64,000 nt of DNA from Bradyrhizobium sp. BTAi1 (GCF_000015165.1 NC_009485.1:124001-188000), one strand, 5' to 3'. Numbered from the stretch's first letter, positions 41,170 to 51,915 are shown. Numbers and translations are program-made. Notes: a model not told the origin generated them from the letters alone.

Positions 41170-41585
41170 CAAATCCTTAACGATCTGTGAATCACTGTGA
41201 AGGATGGGGTGAAAAAGCGGCCCTTGGCGGACCCCTCTGTATAACTCCCGTCGTTGTTCACACGCTCGCAAGCCGGGATACAGCAAGTGGCTGGGTTCGA
41301 TGATATCGGGAAGGGCCGCGCTTGTCTCTGGATAAGCTGTTCGTGATTGTCGGCAAGCTTTTGAGTCTCATGGGACTCCAGCGCGCAAGGCTCTGCCTCC
41401 CGGTCCTGTTGAAGGATGTGAACAAGCTGCGGGAAATTGGCTGACAGGATTGCATGAGTCCAATCCACCGCTACTTAGACTCAAACCTTAAGATTCTAAT
41501 AATATTTAGTTTGGAAGCGATCGAGCGAGCGGATATGTCTCGCCTCCCAAAGATTGGGACAGCCGGCAGAGGATCGCGTCACCAG
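41170..41585. other. Putative chromosome replication origin (oriC)
   Basis: This gene-free 416-base region divides leftward genes (ppsR, maf, coaE, dnaQ) from rightward ones (hemJ, rho, mnmE-parB). It holds five sequences that match the DnaA box TTATNCACA at eight of nine positions: 41186-41194 (reverse, TGATTCACA), 41236-41244 (reverse, TTATACAGA), 41254-41262 (forward, TTGTTCACA), 41327-41335 (reverse, TTATCCAGA) and 41417-41425 (reverse, TTGTTCACA). An AT-rich stretch (41471-41514) is a likely unwinding site. A CtrA-like TTAA-N7-TGAA is at 41177-41191. Known alphaproteobacterial origins lie between the DUF299 homologue and a heme gene, as here. Confidence 0.75.
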
Positions 41586-42008
41586 ATGTACGAGTGGATC
41601 AAGGCGCTGCATGTCATTGCTGTCATCGCCTGGATGGCCGGCATGCTCTATCTGCCCCGCTTGTTCGTGTATCACTGCGACACGGAGATCGGCTCGAAGC
41701 AGTCCGAGACGTTCAAGATCATGGAACGCCGGCTGCTGAAGGCGATCATCAATCCAGCGATGATGGTGACTTGGCTGGCCGGTCTCTACATGGTGTGGGC
41801 TGGACATTGGTATGCCAGCGGCTGGTTCCACGGCAAATTCCTGCTCGTTCTGATCCTGTCCGGCGTCCACGGTCTGTTCACCCGTTGGGTCAAGGACTTT
41901 GCCGCCGATCGAAACACCCATACTCAGAAATTCTATCGCTATATCAACGAGGTACCGACAATCCTCATGATCGGGATCGTGGTTCTCGTCATCGTCAAGC
42001 CGTTCTGA
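41586..42008 (+). CDS. hemJ: Protoporphyrinogen IX oxidase HemJ
   Basis: HemJ oxidises protoporphyrinogen IX in heme and chlorophyll synthesis. The 140-aa, four-helix membrane protein begins MYEWIKALHVIAVIAWMAGM, with the family's essential N-terminal histidine, then LYLPRLFVYHCDTEIGSKQS, KIMERRLLKAIINPAM and FYRYINEVPTILMI. The ATG at 41586 fits the family start; the open frame upstream is part of the AT-rich region. hemJ-rho order is usual here, but hemE, often the neighbour, is absent. Confidence 0.92.
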   Translation: MYEWIKALHVIAVIAWMAGMLYLPRLFVYHCDTEIGSKQSETFKIMERRLLKAIINPAMMVTWLAGLYMVWAGHWYASGWFHGKFLLVLILSGVHGLFTRWVKDFAADRNTHTQKFYRYINEVPTILMIGIVVLVIVKPF

Positions 42009-42180
42009 CGCTCCCCGGCGTGGACCGCTCGGTTACCGAGCGGCTTGCGAACGACGGCGCGATTTTCTATATTGTTTAAATCCCACCCCACGCAGGCGGA
42101 TGTGGTTGCGTCCCGGCTCGACCGGCCGCCGCATCAGGTCTGGCGCTGATCGCGCCGGCCTGCTCAGACCTGCGGACCTC

Positions 42181-42244
42181 ATTTCGTCCGCCTTCCCACA
42201 GCCACCTCGCATCCCTCCCAAGTCGCTTCCACAGGACCACCCCA
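42181..42244 (+). promoter_or_regulatory. C-rich, G-poor rho leader (rut-like)
   Basis: The 64 bases before the rho ATG contain 32 C and only 8 G. They have little self-complementarity, and an AGGA ribosome site (42233-42236) lies 8 bases before the start. Such sequence is the kind of RNA Rho loads on, and rho of E. coli is autoregulated in its leader. Confidence 0.6.
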
Positions 42245-43510
<1,266 letters not shown>

Positions 43511-43536
43511 TCGACGGACCGATCTCCGGATCCGGC

Positions 43537-43568
43537 AAGGGCGCTCTTCGGAGCGCCCTTTTTGTTTT
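43537..43568 (+). terminator. Intrinsic terminator of rho
   Basis: AAGGGCGCTC (43537-43546) and GAGCGCCCTT (43551-43560) form a perfect 10-bp stem with a TTCG tetraloop, followed by TTTGTTTT. It lies 27 bases after the rho stop. It is the clearest factor-independent terminator of the window. Confidence 0.92.
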
Positions 43569-43918
43569 GGCTTGTTTTGTGGCGCCACGGGTGACCGTGC
43601 TGCCTTTGCCGCTCATGCCGGACTCGGTCCGAGTATGCAGGTCTGTCGTGACAACGAATGAGACATCCGGATCAGCCTGCATGACGATCAGCTCTCCGTC
43701 TCCATTCGGCGCATGATCCCTCTGAGATCGAGTCGGAGCTTGCGCGCCCCCTGGTAAGATCTCGAGCCCTAAGGCCCTTATCGCAGTCTCGCGATTCGCG
43801 ACGCCGGCGCGCAGTTCTCGAGCCGAGGGCTAGTCGCGGCGGGGCGTTCGCCATCCAGCGTAAAGCATGCCAGCGCAAACCGATTGTCTTTCGGATCCGG
43901 TGAGCCCAACTGAGGATT
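43569..43918. other. Gene-free stretch between rho and mnmE
   Basis: About 350 bases between the rho terminator and mnmE. I see no gene, no long repeat and no parS site here. It should contain the promoter of the mnmE-mnmG-rsmG-parAB group. Confidence 0.5.
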
Positions 43919-45256
43919 ATGCATCCTCATGATCAGACCATTTTTGCGCTGTCCTCCGGACGCCCGCCGAGCGCGATCGCTATCGTCAGGCTGTCGGGAG
44001 TTGGTGCCGGCCCGGCGCTTCAGACGCTGACAGGCAAGCTGCCGCCGCCACGTCTGGCGACCCGCGCTTTGCTTCGCGACGATCGTGGCGATCCGATCGA
44101 CGATGCGGTGGTGCTGTGGTTTCCGGGACCGGCCAGCGCGACCGGTGAGGATGTCGCCGAGCTACATGTCCATGGCAGTCGCGCCGTCATCACCACGCTG
44201 GTCTCCCTGCTGTCAGCGATGCCGCAGATGCGCGCCGCCGATCGCGGTGAATTCACCCGGCGTGCTTTCGAGAACGGCAAGATCGATCTGACCGAGGCCG
44301 AAGGCCTTGATGATCTCATTCATGCCGACACCGACCGGCAGCGGCGCCAGGCGCTCCGACAGCTCAAGGGACTGCTCGGGGACAAAGCCCGGAGTTGGCG
44401 CGACCAGATCATCCAGGCGGCGGCACTGATCGAAGCCGGCATCGACTTTGCCGATGAGGGAGACGTACCGGCGGAGCTGATCGCTCCGGCGCTCGCGTGG
44501 ATCAGGCAACTCCTGGCAGAGATCGAGGAGGTCTTGGCGGCACAGGGCCGGGCGGAGCGGCTGCGCGACGGGCTGACTGTGGTCATCGCCGGACCGCCGA
44601 ATGCCGGCAAGTCGACGCTGATGAATCAACTGGCGCGGCGCGAGGTCGCGATCGTGTCCCCGCATGCGGGCACGACGCGTGACCTGATCGAGGTCGCGCT
44701 CGACCTCGACGGCTATCCGGTGACCGTGATTGATACCGCGGGCATCCGGCAGACTGATGATCCAGTGGAGCAGGAGGGGGTCCGGCGTGCCAGGGACCGT
44801 GCGGCTCAAGCCGATCTCGTGCTCTGGCTGACCGAAGATGACCAGGCAGAGCTGGAGCGCCAGACTGATGGTCCGATCTGGTTCGTCCGTAACAAGATCG
44901 ATCTAATGATCACGGAGCAGAGCGGAGCGATCTCTGTCAGCCCCGAGAGTCCCGTGTTCGCGATCTCGGCGCGAAGCGGAGCAGGGATGTCAGATCTGCT
45001 GGAAGCTCTGGTCGGTTTCGCGCGGGACTATTTCGGCGCGACGGAGCACGGCCTGATCACGCGAGAGCGGCAGCGGACGTGGCTGAGCGAGACCGCTGCA
45101 GCGCTTCGCCGGAGCATCGCGGCCGTCGACTTGGGCGAGGAGCTCGCAGCTGAGGAGCTGCGCATCGCCGCGCTTGCGCTCGGACGTCTTTTGGGACGGG
45201 TGGATGTTGAGGATCTGCTCGACGTGATCTTTCGCGAGTTCTGTATCGGGAAGTAG
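43919..45256 (+). CDS. mnmE: tRNA uridine-5-carboxymethylaminomethyl modification GTPase MnmE
   Basis: MnmE acts with MnmG to modify U34 of several tRNAs. The 445-aa protein has the N-terminal tetrahydrofolate-binding domain ([20 protein letters not shown]). The G domain has G1 GPPNAGKS (225-232), G2 GTTRD, G3 DTAGI, G4 NKID and G5 SARSG, and the C-terminal FCIGK carries the functional cysteine. mnmG follows after a 255-base gap filled with parS sites. Confidence 0.96.
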   Translation: MHPHDQTIFALSSGRPPSAIAIVRLSGVGAGPALQTLTGKLPPPRLATRALLRDDRGDPIDDAVVLWFPGPASATGEDVAELHVHGSRAVITTLVSLLSAMPQMRAADRGEFTRRAFENGKIDLTEAEGLDDLIHADTDRQRRQALRQLKGLLGDKARSWRDQIIQAAALIEAGIDFADEGDVPAELIAPALAWIRQLLAEIEEVLAAQGRAERLRDGLTVVIAGPPNAGKSTLMNQLARREVAIVSPHAGTTRDLIEVALDLDGYPVTVIDTAGIRQTDDPVEQEGVRRARDRAAQADLVLWLTEDDQAELERQTDGPIWFVRNKIDLMITEQSGAISVSPESPVFAISARSGAGMSDLLEALVGFARDYFGATEHGLITRERQRTWLSETAAALRRSIAAVDLGEELAAEELRIAALALGRLLGRVDVEDLLDVIFREFCIGK

Positions 45257-45307
45257 CGGAGAGCAGATATACTTAACCAATCGTTCTTTGGTTAACCGGG
45301 CGTCAAT

Positions 45308-45323
45308 TGTTTCACGTGAAACA
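45308..45323. other. parS site 1 (perfect palindrome)
   Basis: TGTTTCACGTGAAACA, the exact 16-base consensus bound by ParB, lies 51 bases after mnmE. With the other sites it marks the segregation centre about 4 kb from the putative origin. Confidence 0.93.
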
Positions 45324-45386
45324 CAGCGGAACCAGAGAACTGTTCAACGCGAAATCGGCCGACGTCCGCAGAGCACTTCAGCGGGA

Positions 45387-45402
45387 CGTTTCACGTGAAA
45401 CG
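45387..45402. other. parS site 2
   Basis: CGTTTCACGTGAAACG is a complete palindrome with the consensus core; only the outermost base pair differs from the usual T/A. Confidence 0.9.
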
Positions 45403-45420
45403 GCGTCGGCGCGGCCTCGA

Positions 45421-45436
45421 TGTTTCGCGTGAAACA
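45421..45436. other. parS site 3 (one core mismatch)
   Basis: TGTTTCGCGTGAAACA differs from the consensus at one central position (G for A), breaking the palindrome. It may bind ParB more weakly. Confidence 0.75.
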
Positions 45437-45457
45437 CCTGTCATCCGAACTGCGCAA

Positions 45458-45473
45458 TGTTTCACGTGAAACG
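45458..45473. other. parS site 4
   Basis: TGTTTCACGTGAAACG matches the consensus except for the last base. It lies 39 bases before the mnmG start. Confidence 0.9.
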
Positions 45474-45511
45474 TCTTCCGAGCATCGTCCTTGAGCGTTA
45501 GATAGTCGGCC

Positions 45512-47389
45512 ATGAGCGATCACCTGACATCCTACGACGTCATCGTCATTGGCGGCGGCCATGCGGGCTGCGAGGCGGCCGAGGCTTCGGCGCGCATGGG
45601 CGCCCGCACCGCGCTGGTCACGCATCATTTCGCGACCATCGGCGCCATGTCCTGCAATCCGGCGATCGGTGGACTTGGCAAAGGTCACCTGGTTCGGGAA
45701 GTCGATGCGCTGGATGGATTGATGGGCCGGGTCGCTGACGCGGGCGGTATCCAGTTTCGCGTCCTGAATCGCCGGAAGGGTCCTGCCGTCCGGGGCCCCC
45801 GCGCCCAGGCCGATCGTAAGCTTTATGCCGCGGCGATGCAGGCCGCGATCCGCGAGACGGCGAACCTGACCGTGGTTGAAGGTGAGGCGGATCAGCTGAT
45901 CGTTGCGGATGGACAGATCACTGGACTCAGGCTGGCTGATGGCCGGCCCTTGGCCTGCGGTGCCATCGTTATCACCACCGGCACCTTCCTCCGCGGGCTC
46001 ATCCATCTCGGCGAGAAGACTTGGCCCGCCGGTCGCGTCGGCGAAGCGCCAGCGCTGGGTTTGTCGCAATCGCTCGAAGCGATTGGATTTCGTCTCGGCC
46101 GGCTCAAGACCGGAACGCCGCCGCGGCTCGATGGGACGACGATCGATTGGTCGGCTGTGGAGATGCAGCCGGGAGACGATCCGCCGGAGCCGTTCTCCGT
46201 CCTGACCCAGACTATCACGACGCCACAGATCCAATGTGGCATTACCCGGACAACGACCGCGACCCATGACGTGATCCGCGCCAATGTGCATCGCTCGCCG
46301 ATGTATTCCGGCCAGATCAAGTCGACCGGCCCACGTTATTGTCCCTCGGTCGAGGACAAGATCGTTCGCTTCGGTGATCGCGATGGTCATCAGATTTTTC
46401 TGGAGCCCGAGGGGCTCGACGACACGACCGTCTATCCGAACGGCATTTCGACGTCACTGCCGGAAGAGGTTCAGCTCGCGCTGCTTCCGACTATTCCGGG
46501 GCTCGAGCGCGTCCGGATGATCCGGCCGGGCTATGCGATCGAATATGATCATGTCGATCCGCGCGAACTCGAGCCGACGCTTCAGACCAAGCGGATGCGA
46601 GGTCTGTTTCTGGCCGGCCAGATCAACGGCACCACCGGATACGAAGAGGCTGCGGCGCAGGGTCTGGTGGCCGGGCTCAATGCGGCTCTTACCGCGGGAG
46701 GCGGGGAGCCGATCGTCTTCGATCGCGCCGACGGCTACGTCGGTGTCATGATCGACGACCTCGTGACCCGCGGGATCACCGAGCCGTACCGGATGTTCAC
46801 CTCGCGGGCGGAGTATCGTCTCACCCTGCGCGCCGACAATGCCGACCAGCGCTTGACCGACAAGGGCATTGCGCTCGGTTGTGTCGGGGGGGATCGCGCG
46901 CGTTTCCACCGGACGAAGATGGATGCGCTCGAAGCGGCGCGGTCGCTGGCAAGGTCTGTGACCATCACGCCGAACGAGGCCGCCAAGTACGGACTCACGC
47001 TCAACCGGGACGGCCAGCGCCGCTCGGCCTTCGAGCTGATGGCTTATCCGGAGATCGGTTTCTCCGAGGTGCGAGGCATCTGGCCCGAACTCGGCACGAT
47101 CGGACCAGCCATTGCCGTCCATCTCGAGATCGATGCGAAATACGATGTCTATGTTCGTCGGCAGAGCGAGGACGTCGACGCGTTCCGACGCGATGAGGGT
47201 CTGGTGCTGGGCGACATCGACTACGCGCTCGTGCCGGGTCTCTCGAACGAAGCCCGTGCGAAGTTGACCGCCGCCAGGCCGTGGACGATCGGGCAGGCGG
47301 GACGGATCGACGGCATGACGCCGGCAGCGCTCGGAATCCTGGCAGCCTATCTCCGCCGTGAAGCCCGGCGCAGCAAAGCTATGGTCTGA
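45512..47389 (+). CDS. mnmG: tRNA uridine-5-carboxymethylaminomethyl modification enzyme MnmG (GidA)
   Basis: MnmG is the FAD-dependent partner of MnmE. The 625-aa protein has the dinucleotide-binding [20 protein letters not shown] at its start, then the family motifs [20 protein letters not shown] and [39 protein letters not shown] and the C-terminal helical domain that contacts MnmE follow. It is followed 11 bases later by rsmG, with a parS palindrome spanning the junction. Confidence 0.97.
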   Translation: MSDHLTSYDVIVIGGGHAGCEAAEASARMGARTALVTHHFATIGAMSCNPAIGGLGKGHLVREVDALDGLMGRVADAGGIQFRVLNRRKGPAVRGPRAQADRKLYAAAMQAAIRETANLTVVEGEADQLIVADGQITGLRLADGRPLACGAIVITTGTFLRGLIHLGEKTWPAGRVGEAPALGLSQSLEAIGFRLGRLKTGTPPRLDGTTIDWSAVEMQPGDDPPEPFSVLTQTITTPQIQCGITRTTTATHDVIRANVHRSPMYSGQIKSTGPRYCPSVEDKIVRFGDRDGHQIFLEPEGLDDTTVYPNGISTSLPEEVQLALLPTIPGLERVRMIRPGYAIEYDHVDPRELEPTLQTKRMRGLFLAGQINGTTGYEEAAAQGLVAGLNAALTAGGGEPIVFDRADGYVGVMIDDLVTRGITEPYRMFTSRAEYRLTLRADNADQRLTDKGIALGCVGGDRARFHRTKMDALEAARSLARSVTITPNEAAKYGLTLNRDGQRRSAFELMAYPEIGFSEVRGIWPELGTIGPAIAVHLEIDAKYDVYVRRQSEDVDAFRRDEGLVLGDIDYALVPGLSNEARAKLTAARPWTIGQAGRIDGMTPAALGILAAYLRREARRSKAMV

Positions 47390-47392
47390 AGG

Positions 47393-47408
47393 CGTTTCAC
47401 GTGAAACA
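47393..47408. other. parS site 5, over the rsmG start codon
   Basis: CGTTTCACGTGAAACA lies between the ribosome site AAGG (47389-47392) and the coding start of rsmG: its right half contains the GTG start codon at 47401. The core is perfect. Confidence 0.88.
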
Positions 47409-48069
47409 GACATCGGCGGTGGTGGCGTCCAAAGTGATCGCGGCGGACAAGGCGGCAGCCCTCGCGCTGACACCCGTTTCACGTGAAACGGAACAGCGCC
47501 TTGATCGCTATGTTGCGTTGCTGCTGGAATGGCAGGCCAAGACGAATCTGGTCGCGCCTTCGACTCTGCCGCATTTGTGGACGCGGCACATTTCGGATTC
47601 GCTACAGCTGCTGGATCTCGCGCCCGACGCAAAGATCTGGGTCGATCTCGGCAGCGGCGGCGGCTTTCCCGGTGTGGTCCTTGCTTGCGCCCTGGCCGAG
47701 CGGCCGGGCGCCGAGGTCCACCTGGTGGAGCGCATCGCCAAGAAGGCGGCCTTTCTTCGCGAAGCCATTCGCGTCACCGGCGCTCCGGGGATCGTGCATT
47801 TGTCAGAAATCGGGGATATCGTGGAGAAGTGGAGCGGGGGAGTCGATTGCGTGACCGCACGCGCCCTGGCTCCGCTACATCAACTCATCGGCTTTGCGGA
47901 GCCCTTGGTGAAAAGAGGCGCGAAAGCGCTGTTTCTCAAGGGTCAAGATGTAGAAGCGGAATTGACCGAATCTACTAAGTATTGGAAAATTGAGCCGAAA
48001 CTTTACTCCAGCCGGACGGGCGGGCAGGGCTGGATCGTCGCAATCGATTGCATCGAGCGACACAACTGA
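47401..48069 (+). CDS. rsmG: 16S rRNA G527 N7-methyltransferase RsmG (GidB)
   Basis: RsmG methylates G527 of 16S rRNA using S-adenosylmethionine. The 222-aa protein has the SAM-binding WVDLGSGGGFPGVVLACAL near residue 82 and the conserved VDCVTARALAPLHQLIGFAE. The GTG start sits within a parS palindrome, and residues PVSRET (from about 25) are encoded by another. The conserved family part begins there, so the first 24 residues are poorly constrained. parA follows after 29 bases. Confidence 0.94.
   Translation: MKQTSAVVASKVIAADKAAALALTPVSRETEQRLDRYVALLLEWQAKTNLVAPSTLPHLWTRHISDSLQLLDLAPDAKIWVDLGSGGGFPGVVLACALAERPGAEVHLVERIAKKAAFLREAIRVTGAPGIVHLSEIGDIVEKWSGGVDCVTARALAPLHQLIGFAEPLVKRGAKALFLKGQDVEAELTESTKYWKIEPKLYSSRTGGQGWIVAIDCIERHN
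47475..47490. other. parS site 6, inside the rsmG reading frame
   Basis: CGTTTCACGTGAAACG lies wholly in the rsmG coding sequence and is translated as V-S-R-E-T. It is a perfect palindrome with the consensus core. Confidence 0.9.
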
Positions 48070-48098
48070 ATTCCGCTGACAACCGATGGCGATCGCGC

Positions 48099-48950
48099 AT
48101 GGCCGTAATTGATCAAATTTATCAAGAAGATAGAGCCCCTCACCCGGATGGGCATCCGCGCATCCTGGCGCTCGCCAACCAGAAGGGCGGGGTCGGCAAG
48201 ACCACGACCGCGATCAATCTCGGCACGGCGCTGGCGGCCATCGGCGAGCGCGTGCTGATCGTCGATCTCGATCCGCAGGGCAACGCCTCGACCGGACTCG
48301 GCATCGACCGCGGCAGCCGCAACTGCTCGACTTACGATGTGCTGATCGGCGAGGCCTCGCTGCGCGACGCCGTGGTGGCGACCGCCGTGCCGCGGCTGCA
48401 CATCGCGTCCTCGACGATGGACCTGTCGGGTCTGGAGCTCGAGCTCGGCAACAGCGCCAACCGCGCGTTCCGTCTGCGCGATGCGATCGCCGGCCTGAAC
48501 AACAATGTCTCGCCGGAGAACGACTACACCTATGTGCTGGTCGACTGTCCACCGTCGCTGAACCTGCTGACCGTCAACGCCATGGCGGCGTCGGACGCGA
48601 TCCTGGTGCCGCTGCAATGTGAGTTCTTCGCGCTCGAAGGTCTGTCGCAATTGCTGCAGACCGTGGAGCAGGTGCGCTCGACCTTGAATCCGAACCTGTC
48701 GATCCACGGCATCGTGCTGACCATGTTCGACTCGCGCAACAACCTGTCCAATCAGGTCGTCGCCGATGTGCGTCAGTTCATGGGATCGAAGGTCTACAAC
48801 ACGATGATCCCGCGCAACGTCCGCATCTCGGAAGCGCCGTCCTATGGCAAGCCGGTGCTGGTCTATGACCTCAAATGCGTCGGCAGCGAAGCCTATCTGA
48901 AGCTCGCGACCGAGGTCATCCAGCGCGAGCGCGATCTGCGCGCCAACTGA
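48099..48950 (+). CDS. parA: Chromosome partitioning ATPase ParA
   Basis: ParA forms DNA-bound ATP dimers that pull ParB-parS complexes apart. The 283-aa protein has the deviant Walker A ALANQKGGVGKTTTAINLGT near residue 25, then VDLDPQGNASTGLG and YVLVDCPPSLNLLTVNAM (Walker B region), as in type I chromosomal ParA. The ATG at 48099 (MAVIDQIYQED) is preferred; the frame is open to 48048. parB follows after 159 bases. Confidence 0.96.
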   Translation: MAVIDQIYQEDRAPHPDGHPRILALANQKGGVGKTTTAINLGTALAAIGERVLIVDLDPQGNASTGLGIDRGSRNCSTYDVLIGEASLRDAVVATAVPRLHIASSTMDLSGLELELGNSANRAFRLRDAIAGLNNNVSPENDYTYVLVDCPPSLNLLTVNAMAASDAILVPLQCEFFALEGLSQLLQTVEQVRSTLNPNLSIHGIVLTMFDSRNNLSNQVVADVRQFMGSKVYNTMIPRNVRISEAPSYGKPVLVYDLKCVGSEAYLKLATEVIQRERDLRAN

Positions 48951-49109
48951 TCAATGCCTTTGCTCCAGATGACCTTGCGTCATCCGGGCTCTATTCGAGG
49001 ATGACGGCGGATCCCGGTCGCGGGGTTCGCGATCCCTTTTTATTGTGCCGACGCGTAGCTCGGCAGCAGGACGCGAGCGGAGCTTGACGTGAATCCAAAG
49101 GAGAAGGCG

Positions 49110-50006
49110 ATGGCGGACGAGTCGCGATCGCGGTTGGGCCGGGGTCTTGCAAGTTTGATCGGTGACGTCGGCCGCGAGGCGGGCGCGCCGCCGGAACGGC
49201 CGCGCAATCAGCGCAAGGTGCCGATCGAGTTTCTCAAGCCGAACCCGCGCAATCCGCGCAAGACGTTTTCCGACAGCGAGCTCGCCGAGCTCTCGGCCTC
49301 GATCAAGCAGCATGGCGTGATCCAGCCGATCGTGGTGCGTCCGGTCAAGGGCCAGCAGGATCGCTACGAGATCATCGCCGGCGAACGGCGCTGGCGGGCG
49401 TCGCAGGCCGCGGGTCTGCACGAGGTGCCGATCGTTCCCGTCGATGTCAGCGACAGCGATGCGCTGGAGCTCGCGATCATCGAGAATGTGCAGCGCGAGG
49501 ATCTGAACCCGATGGAGGAGGCGCAGGGCTATCACGCGCTCGCCAACGAGTTCAAACGCAACCAGGAAGAGATTGCCAAGATTGTCGGCAAGAGCCGCAG
49601 CCACGTCGCCAACATGATGCGGCTGACCAAGCTGCCGGCCGAGGTGCAGGGCTTCATTGCCACCGGCGAGATTTCGGCCGGCCATGCGCGCGCGCTGATC
49701 AACTTGCCGGATCCGCTGACTGCCGCGAAGAAGATCATCGCCGAAGGGTTGAACGTTCGTCAGACCGAGGCACTCGCGCATGACGAGGGTGTGCCCGAGC
49801 GCAAGCCGCAGAAGCCGCGCAGCTCCGGCGGCGGCGCAGCGCCGGAGAAGAAGGATGCCGACACGCTGGCGTTGGAGAAGCGCGTCGGTGATGCACTCGG
49901 TCTCACGGTGTCGATCAGCCACCGCGATCCTGGCGGCACGGTGCAGATCACCTATCGCAGCCTCGAGCAGCTCGATGAGGTGATGCGGAGGTTGGAGCAG
50001 GGTTAG
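49110..50006 (+). CDS. parB: Chromosome partitioning CTPase ParB
   Basis: ParB binds parS, loads as a CTP-dependent clamp and spreads. The 298-aa product has the N-terminal ParA-stimulating LGRGLASLIGD and the CTP-binding motif GERRWRASQAAGL. The helix-turn-helix that reads parS is NQEEIAKIVGKSRSHVANMM, and a dimerisation domain follows a Gly/Ser/Ala linker. The ATG at 49110 has GGAG upstream; a GTG at 49089 is also open. Confidence 0.96.
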   Translation: MADESRSRLGRGLASLIGDVGREAGAPPERPRNQRKVPIEFLKPNPRNPRKTFSDSELAELSASIKQHGVIQPIVVRPVKGQQDRYEIIAGERRWRASQAAGLHEVPIVPVDVSDSDALELAIIENVQREDLNPMEEAQGYHALANEFKRNQEEIAKIVGKSRSHVANMMRLTKLPAEVQGFIATGEISAGHARALINLPDPLTAAKKIIAEGLNVRQTEALAHDEGVPERKPQKPRSSGGGAAPEKKDADTLALEKRVGDALGLTVSISHRDPGGTVQITYRSLEQLDEVMRRLEQG

Positions 50007-50100
50007 AGCATGATCCGGAAAAGTGGAAACCGGTTTTCCGAAAAGATCATGCTCAAATAAAGAGGAAAGATCATGAGGCGTTTCCGTGGAAACGCATCAT
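50006..50100 (+). repeat. Double-hairpin intergenic repeat, copy 1
   Basis: Hairpin A has ends GAGCATGATC (50006-50015) and GATCATGCTC (50045-50054) with an inner CGGAAAA/TTTTCCG pair. Hairpin B, GCGTTTCC-GT-GGAAACGC, is around 50078-50095. A second, diverged copy in the opposite order lies at 61204-61294, so this is a dispersed family. It begins at the parB stop and may end its transcript. Confidence 0.85.
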
Positions 50101-50316
50101 GATGGGCGGGCTTGACGAAGTTCTAGTTTGACGGTGCTACTCATCCGACGACCCGAACGATCGCGCTTGCCCAAGGCGCTTCCGCGCTCTCCTTGGTCAT
50201 TCCGGTCTCGCCGCGCTGGCGGGCGTCGCCGCGGAATGACGCTGGAGGTTGGCGCTCCGCCTTGTGCCTCAATGCGATGTCGATGTGAGATCAGCCGGCG
50301 TCCTGATGAGGACCGA
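50101..50316. other. Remaining gap between parB and holA
   Basis: After the double-hairpin repeat this gap contains no recognised gene. It includes a segment resembling other GC-rich intergenic repeat remnants around 50190-50245. Genes converge here. Confidence 0.4.
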
Positions 50317-51345
50317 TCAGCCCTTCCGCCGCGCATTCACCGCGATCGACAACAACGTCCGCTGCGCGATGGCCGCGGCCAGTCCCGGCTGCTTGCGCAT
50401 GTCGAGTGCGGCGGTGGCCAGCTGGTCGATGATCGGCAGCAGCCGGGCAGGGGAGAAGTTGCGCAGCGCCGTCTCGGCGCTCGGCTTGCGTGAGAAATGC
50501 AGTCGCGGAAAACCACCCTCCAGGATGCTCGATACCGGCGTCCCCGAGGCGACGGCGAGCGCTGATTTGTGCAGCCATGCGGCGTGCCGTTGCGCCGCCG
50601 AGATGATGACACCGGGATAGGTGCCGGCGATCATCGCCTTGCCGAACTCGGTTTCGACGACATCCGGCTTGCCGCCGAACGCGCCGTCGACGATCGGGTC
50701 GAGCTTCATCTCCGAGGCATCGGCGACGACAGCCATGACATGATCGAGCGTCACTTCGCCCTCGCCATGGGCGAACAAGGTCAGCTTACGCAACTCGTTG
50801 CGCGAGGCCTGACGGTCGCCGCCGAGCAGCGCCATCAACGAGGCCCTGGCATCCGGCGCGATGCGCAAAGCGGCGACGCGGAGCTCCTCGTCGATCAGCC
50901 GGGCCAGATCGCGCTCGGTGTCCGGATAGCAGCCGATCGCCGCCGCTGTCGTCGCCTTTTCGCAGATCTTGCGCAACGGTGAATCCGGTCTGATATCGCC
51001 GGCCTCGATCACGATGCGGCAGTCCCGCACGGTCATCTGGCTGAGCGTTTCGACCCCGGACGCAAAATTGCGCGATCCCGCGCGCACCCGGATGGCGCGG
51101 CGGCCGCCGAACAGCGGCACCGTCATGGCCTCGTCGACGAGCCTTGAGGGCTCGGCGGCGAGTTCGTCGCCATCGAGTTTCACGACGGAAAATGGATCAT
51201 CCGGATTGTCGACGGCTGACGCCATCAGCGTGTCGGCGCGCTCGCGGACCAGACCGGTATCGGGGCCGTACAGCAGAATCAGCGGCCGCGCGGGATCGGG
51301 TCGGCCCAGGAAGGCGTCGATGTCTTTTCCGCGCAGCGCAACCAC
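50317..51345 (-). CDS. holA: DNA polymerase III delta subunit
   Basis: HolA opens the beta clamp in the clamp loader. The 342-aa protein has the family pattern LILLYGPDTGLVRERADTLM at the N-terminus, KLDGDELAAEPSRLVDEAMT, FGGRRAIRVRAGS and a C-terminal helical domain. It starts with GTG 18 bases after lptE, in the order leuS-lptE-holA common in alphaproteobacteria. Confidence 0.93.
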   Translation of the reverse strand: MVALRGKDIDAFLGRPDPARPLILLYGPDTGLVRERADTLMASAVDNPDDPFSVVKLDGDELAAEPSRLVDEAMTVPLFGGRRAIRVRAGSRNFASGVETLSQMTVRDCRIVIEAGDIRPDSPLRKICEKATTAAAIGCYPDTERDLARLIDEELRVAALRIAPDARASLMALLGGDRQASRNELRKLTLFAHGEGEVTLDHVMAVVADASEMKLDPIVDGAFGGKPDVVETEFGKAMIAGTYPGVIISAAQRHAAWLHKSALAVASGTPVSSILEGGFPRLHFSRKPSAETALRNFSPARLLPIIDQLATAALDMRKQPGLAAAIAQRTLLSIAVNARRKG

Positions 51346-51363
51346 GGCGGTGTCAGCCGTGTC

Positions 51364-51915
51364 TCAGGTGCCCGCGGTGAAATAGGCCGCGAGCCTGGTC
51401 TTGATGTTTTCGGCGATCTGCTCGGCGGCGCGGTCCTCGGCGTCGCGGAACGCGCGCTGGCGCGAGAATCGCTGATACGATCCGGGAATGTCGTAGGAGG
51501 TGCGGGCGAAGGTTGTCCCGGTCATGACCGACTTGTTGGTGGCGAGCTCGACCAGATTGTACTGGGCGTCGATGCCGACATTCTCGGTGGTCGGCAGGCC
51601 CGTGGTCTGCGACACGATCAGGGACGACCGGCTGGTCTGGAACTTCAGCACCAGTTTGTGCGTCGGCGCCGTGCCGGTCGCGGTGCCGTAGAGCTTGAAG
51701 GCGAGTGCATTGCGGATGCCGACGCCGATGCGCGCCTCCGGCGACGCGTTCGGCTTGTCGACCGGCGGCAGCTCGATGCCGGCCAGCTTGTCGCGCAGTC
51801 CGGGCGTGCCGTCGGCATGCTCGGCATACATCGGCTGGAAGCAGCCGGCCGTCAGGCCAGCCAAAGCGGCCACGGCGACCAGGCGCGCAGCGATCCGAAA
51901 CCTAGCCGACGACAT
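51364..51915 (-). CDS. lptE: LPS-assembly lipoprotein LptE
   Basis: LptE plugs the LptD barrel during LPS insertion into the outer membrane. The 183-aa protein has a signal with lipobox LTAGC (cysteine near residue 25) and the family-like [13 protein letters not shown]. Two beta-strand halves around [19 protein letters not shown] and a C-terminal helix [13 protein letters not shown] follow. Its start overlaps the end of leuS by 14 bases. It is one half of the Lpt set; lptA, lptB and lptC are at 2-5 kb. Confidence 0.9.
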   Translation of the reverse strand: MSSARFRIAARLVAVAALAGLTAGCFQPMYAEHADGTPGLRDKLAGIELPPVDKPNASPEARIGVGIRNALAFKLYGTATGTAPTHKLVLKFQTSRSSLIVSQTTGLPTTENVGIDAQYNLVELATNKSVMTGTTFARTSYDIPGSYQRFSRQRAFRDAEDRAAEQIAENIKTRLAAYFTAGT

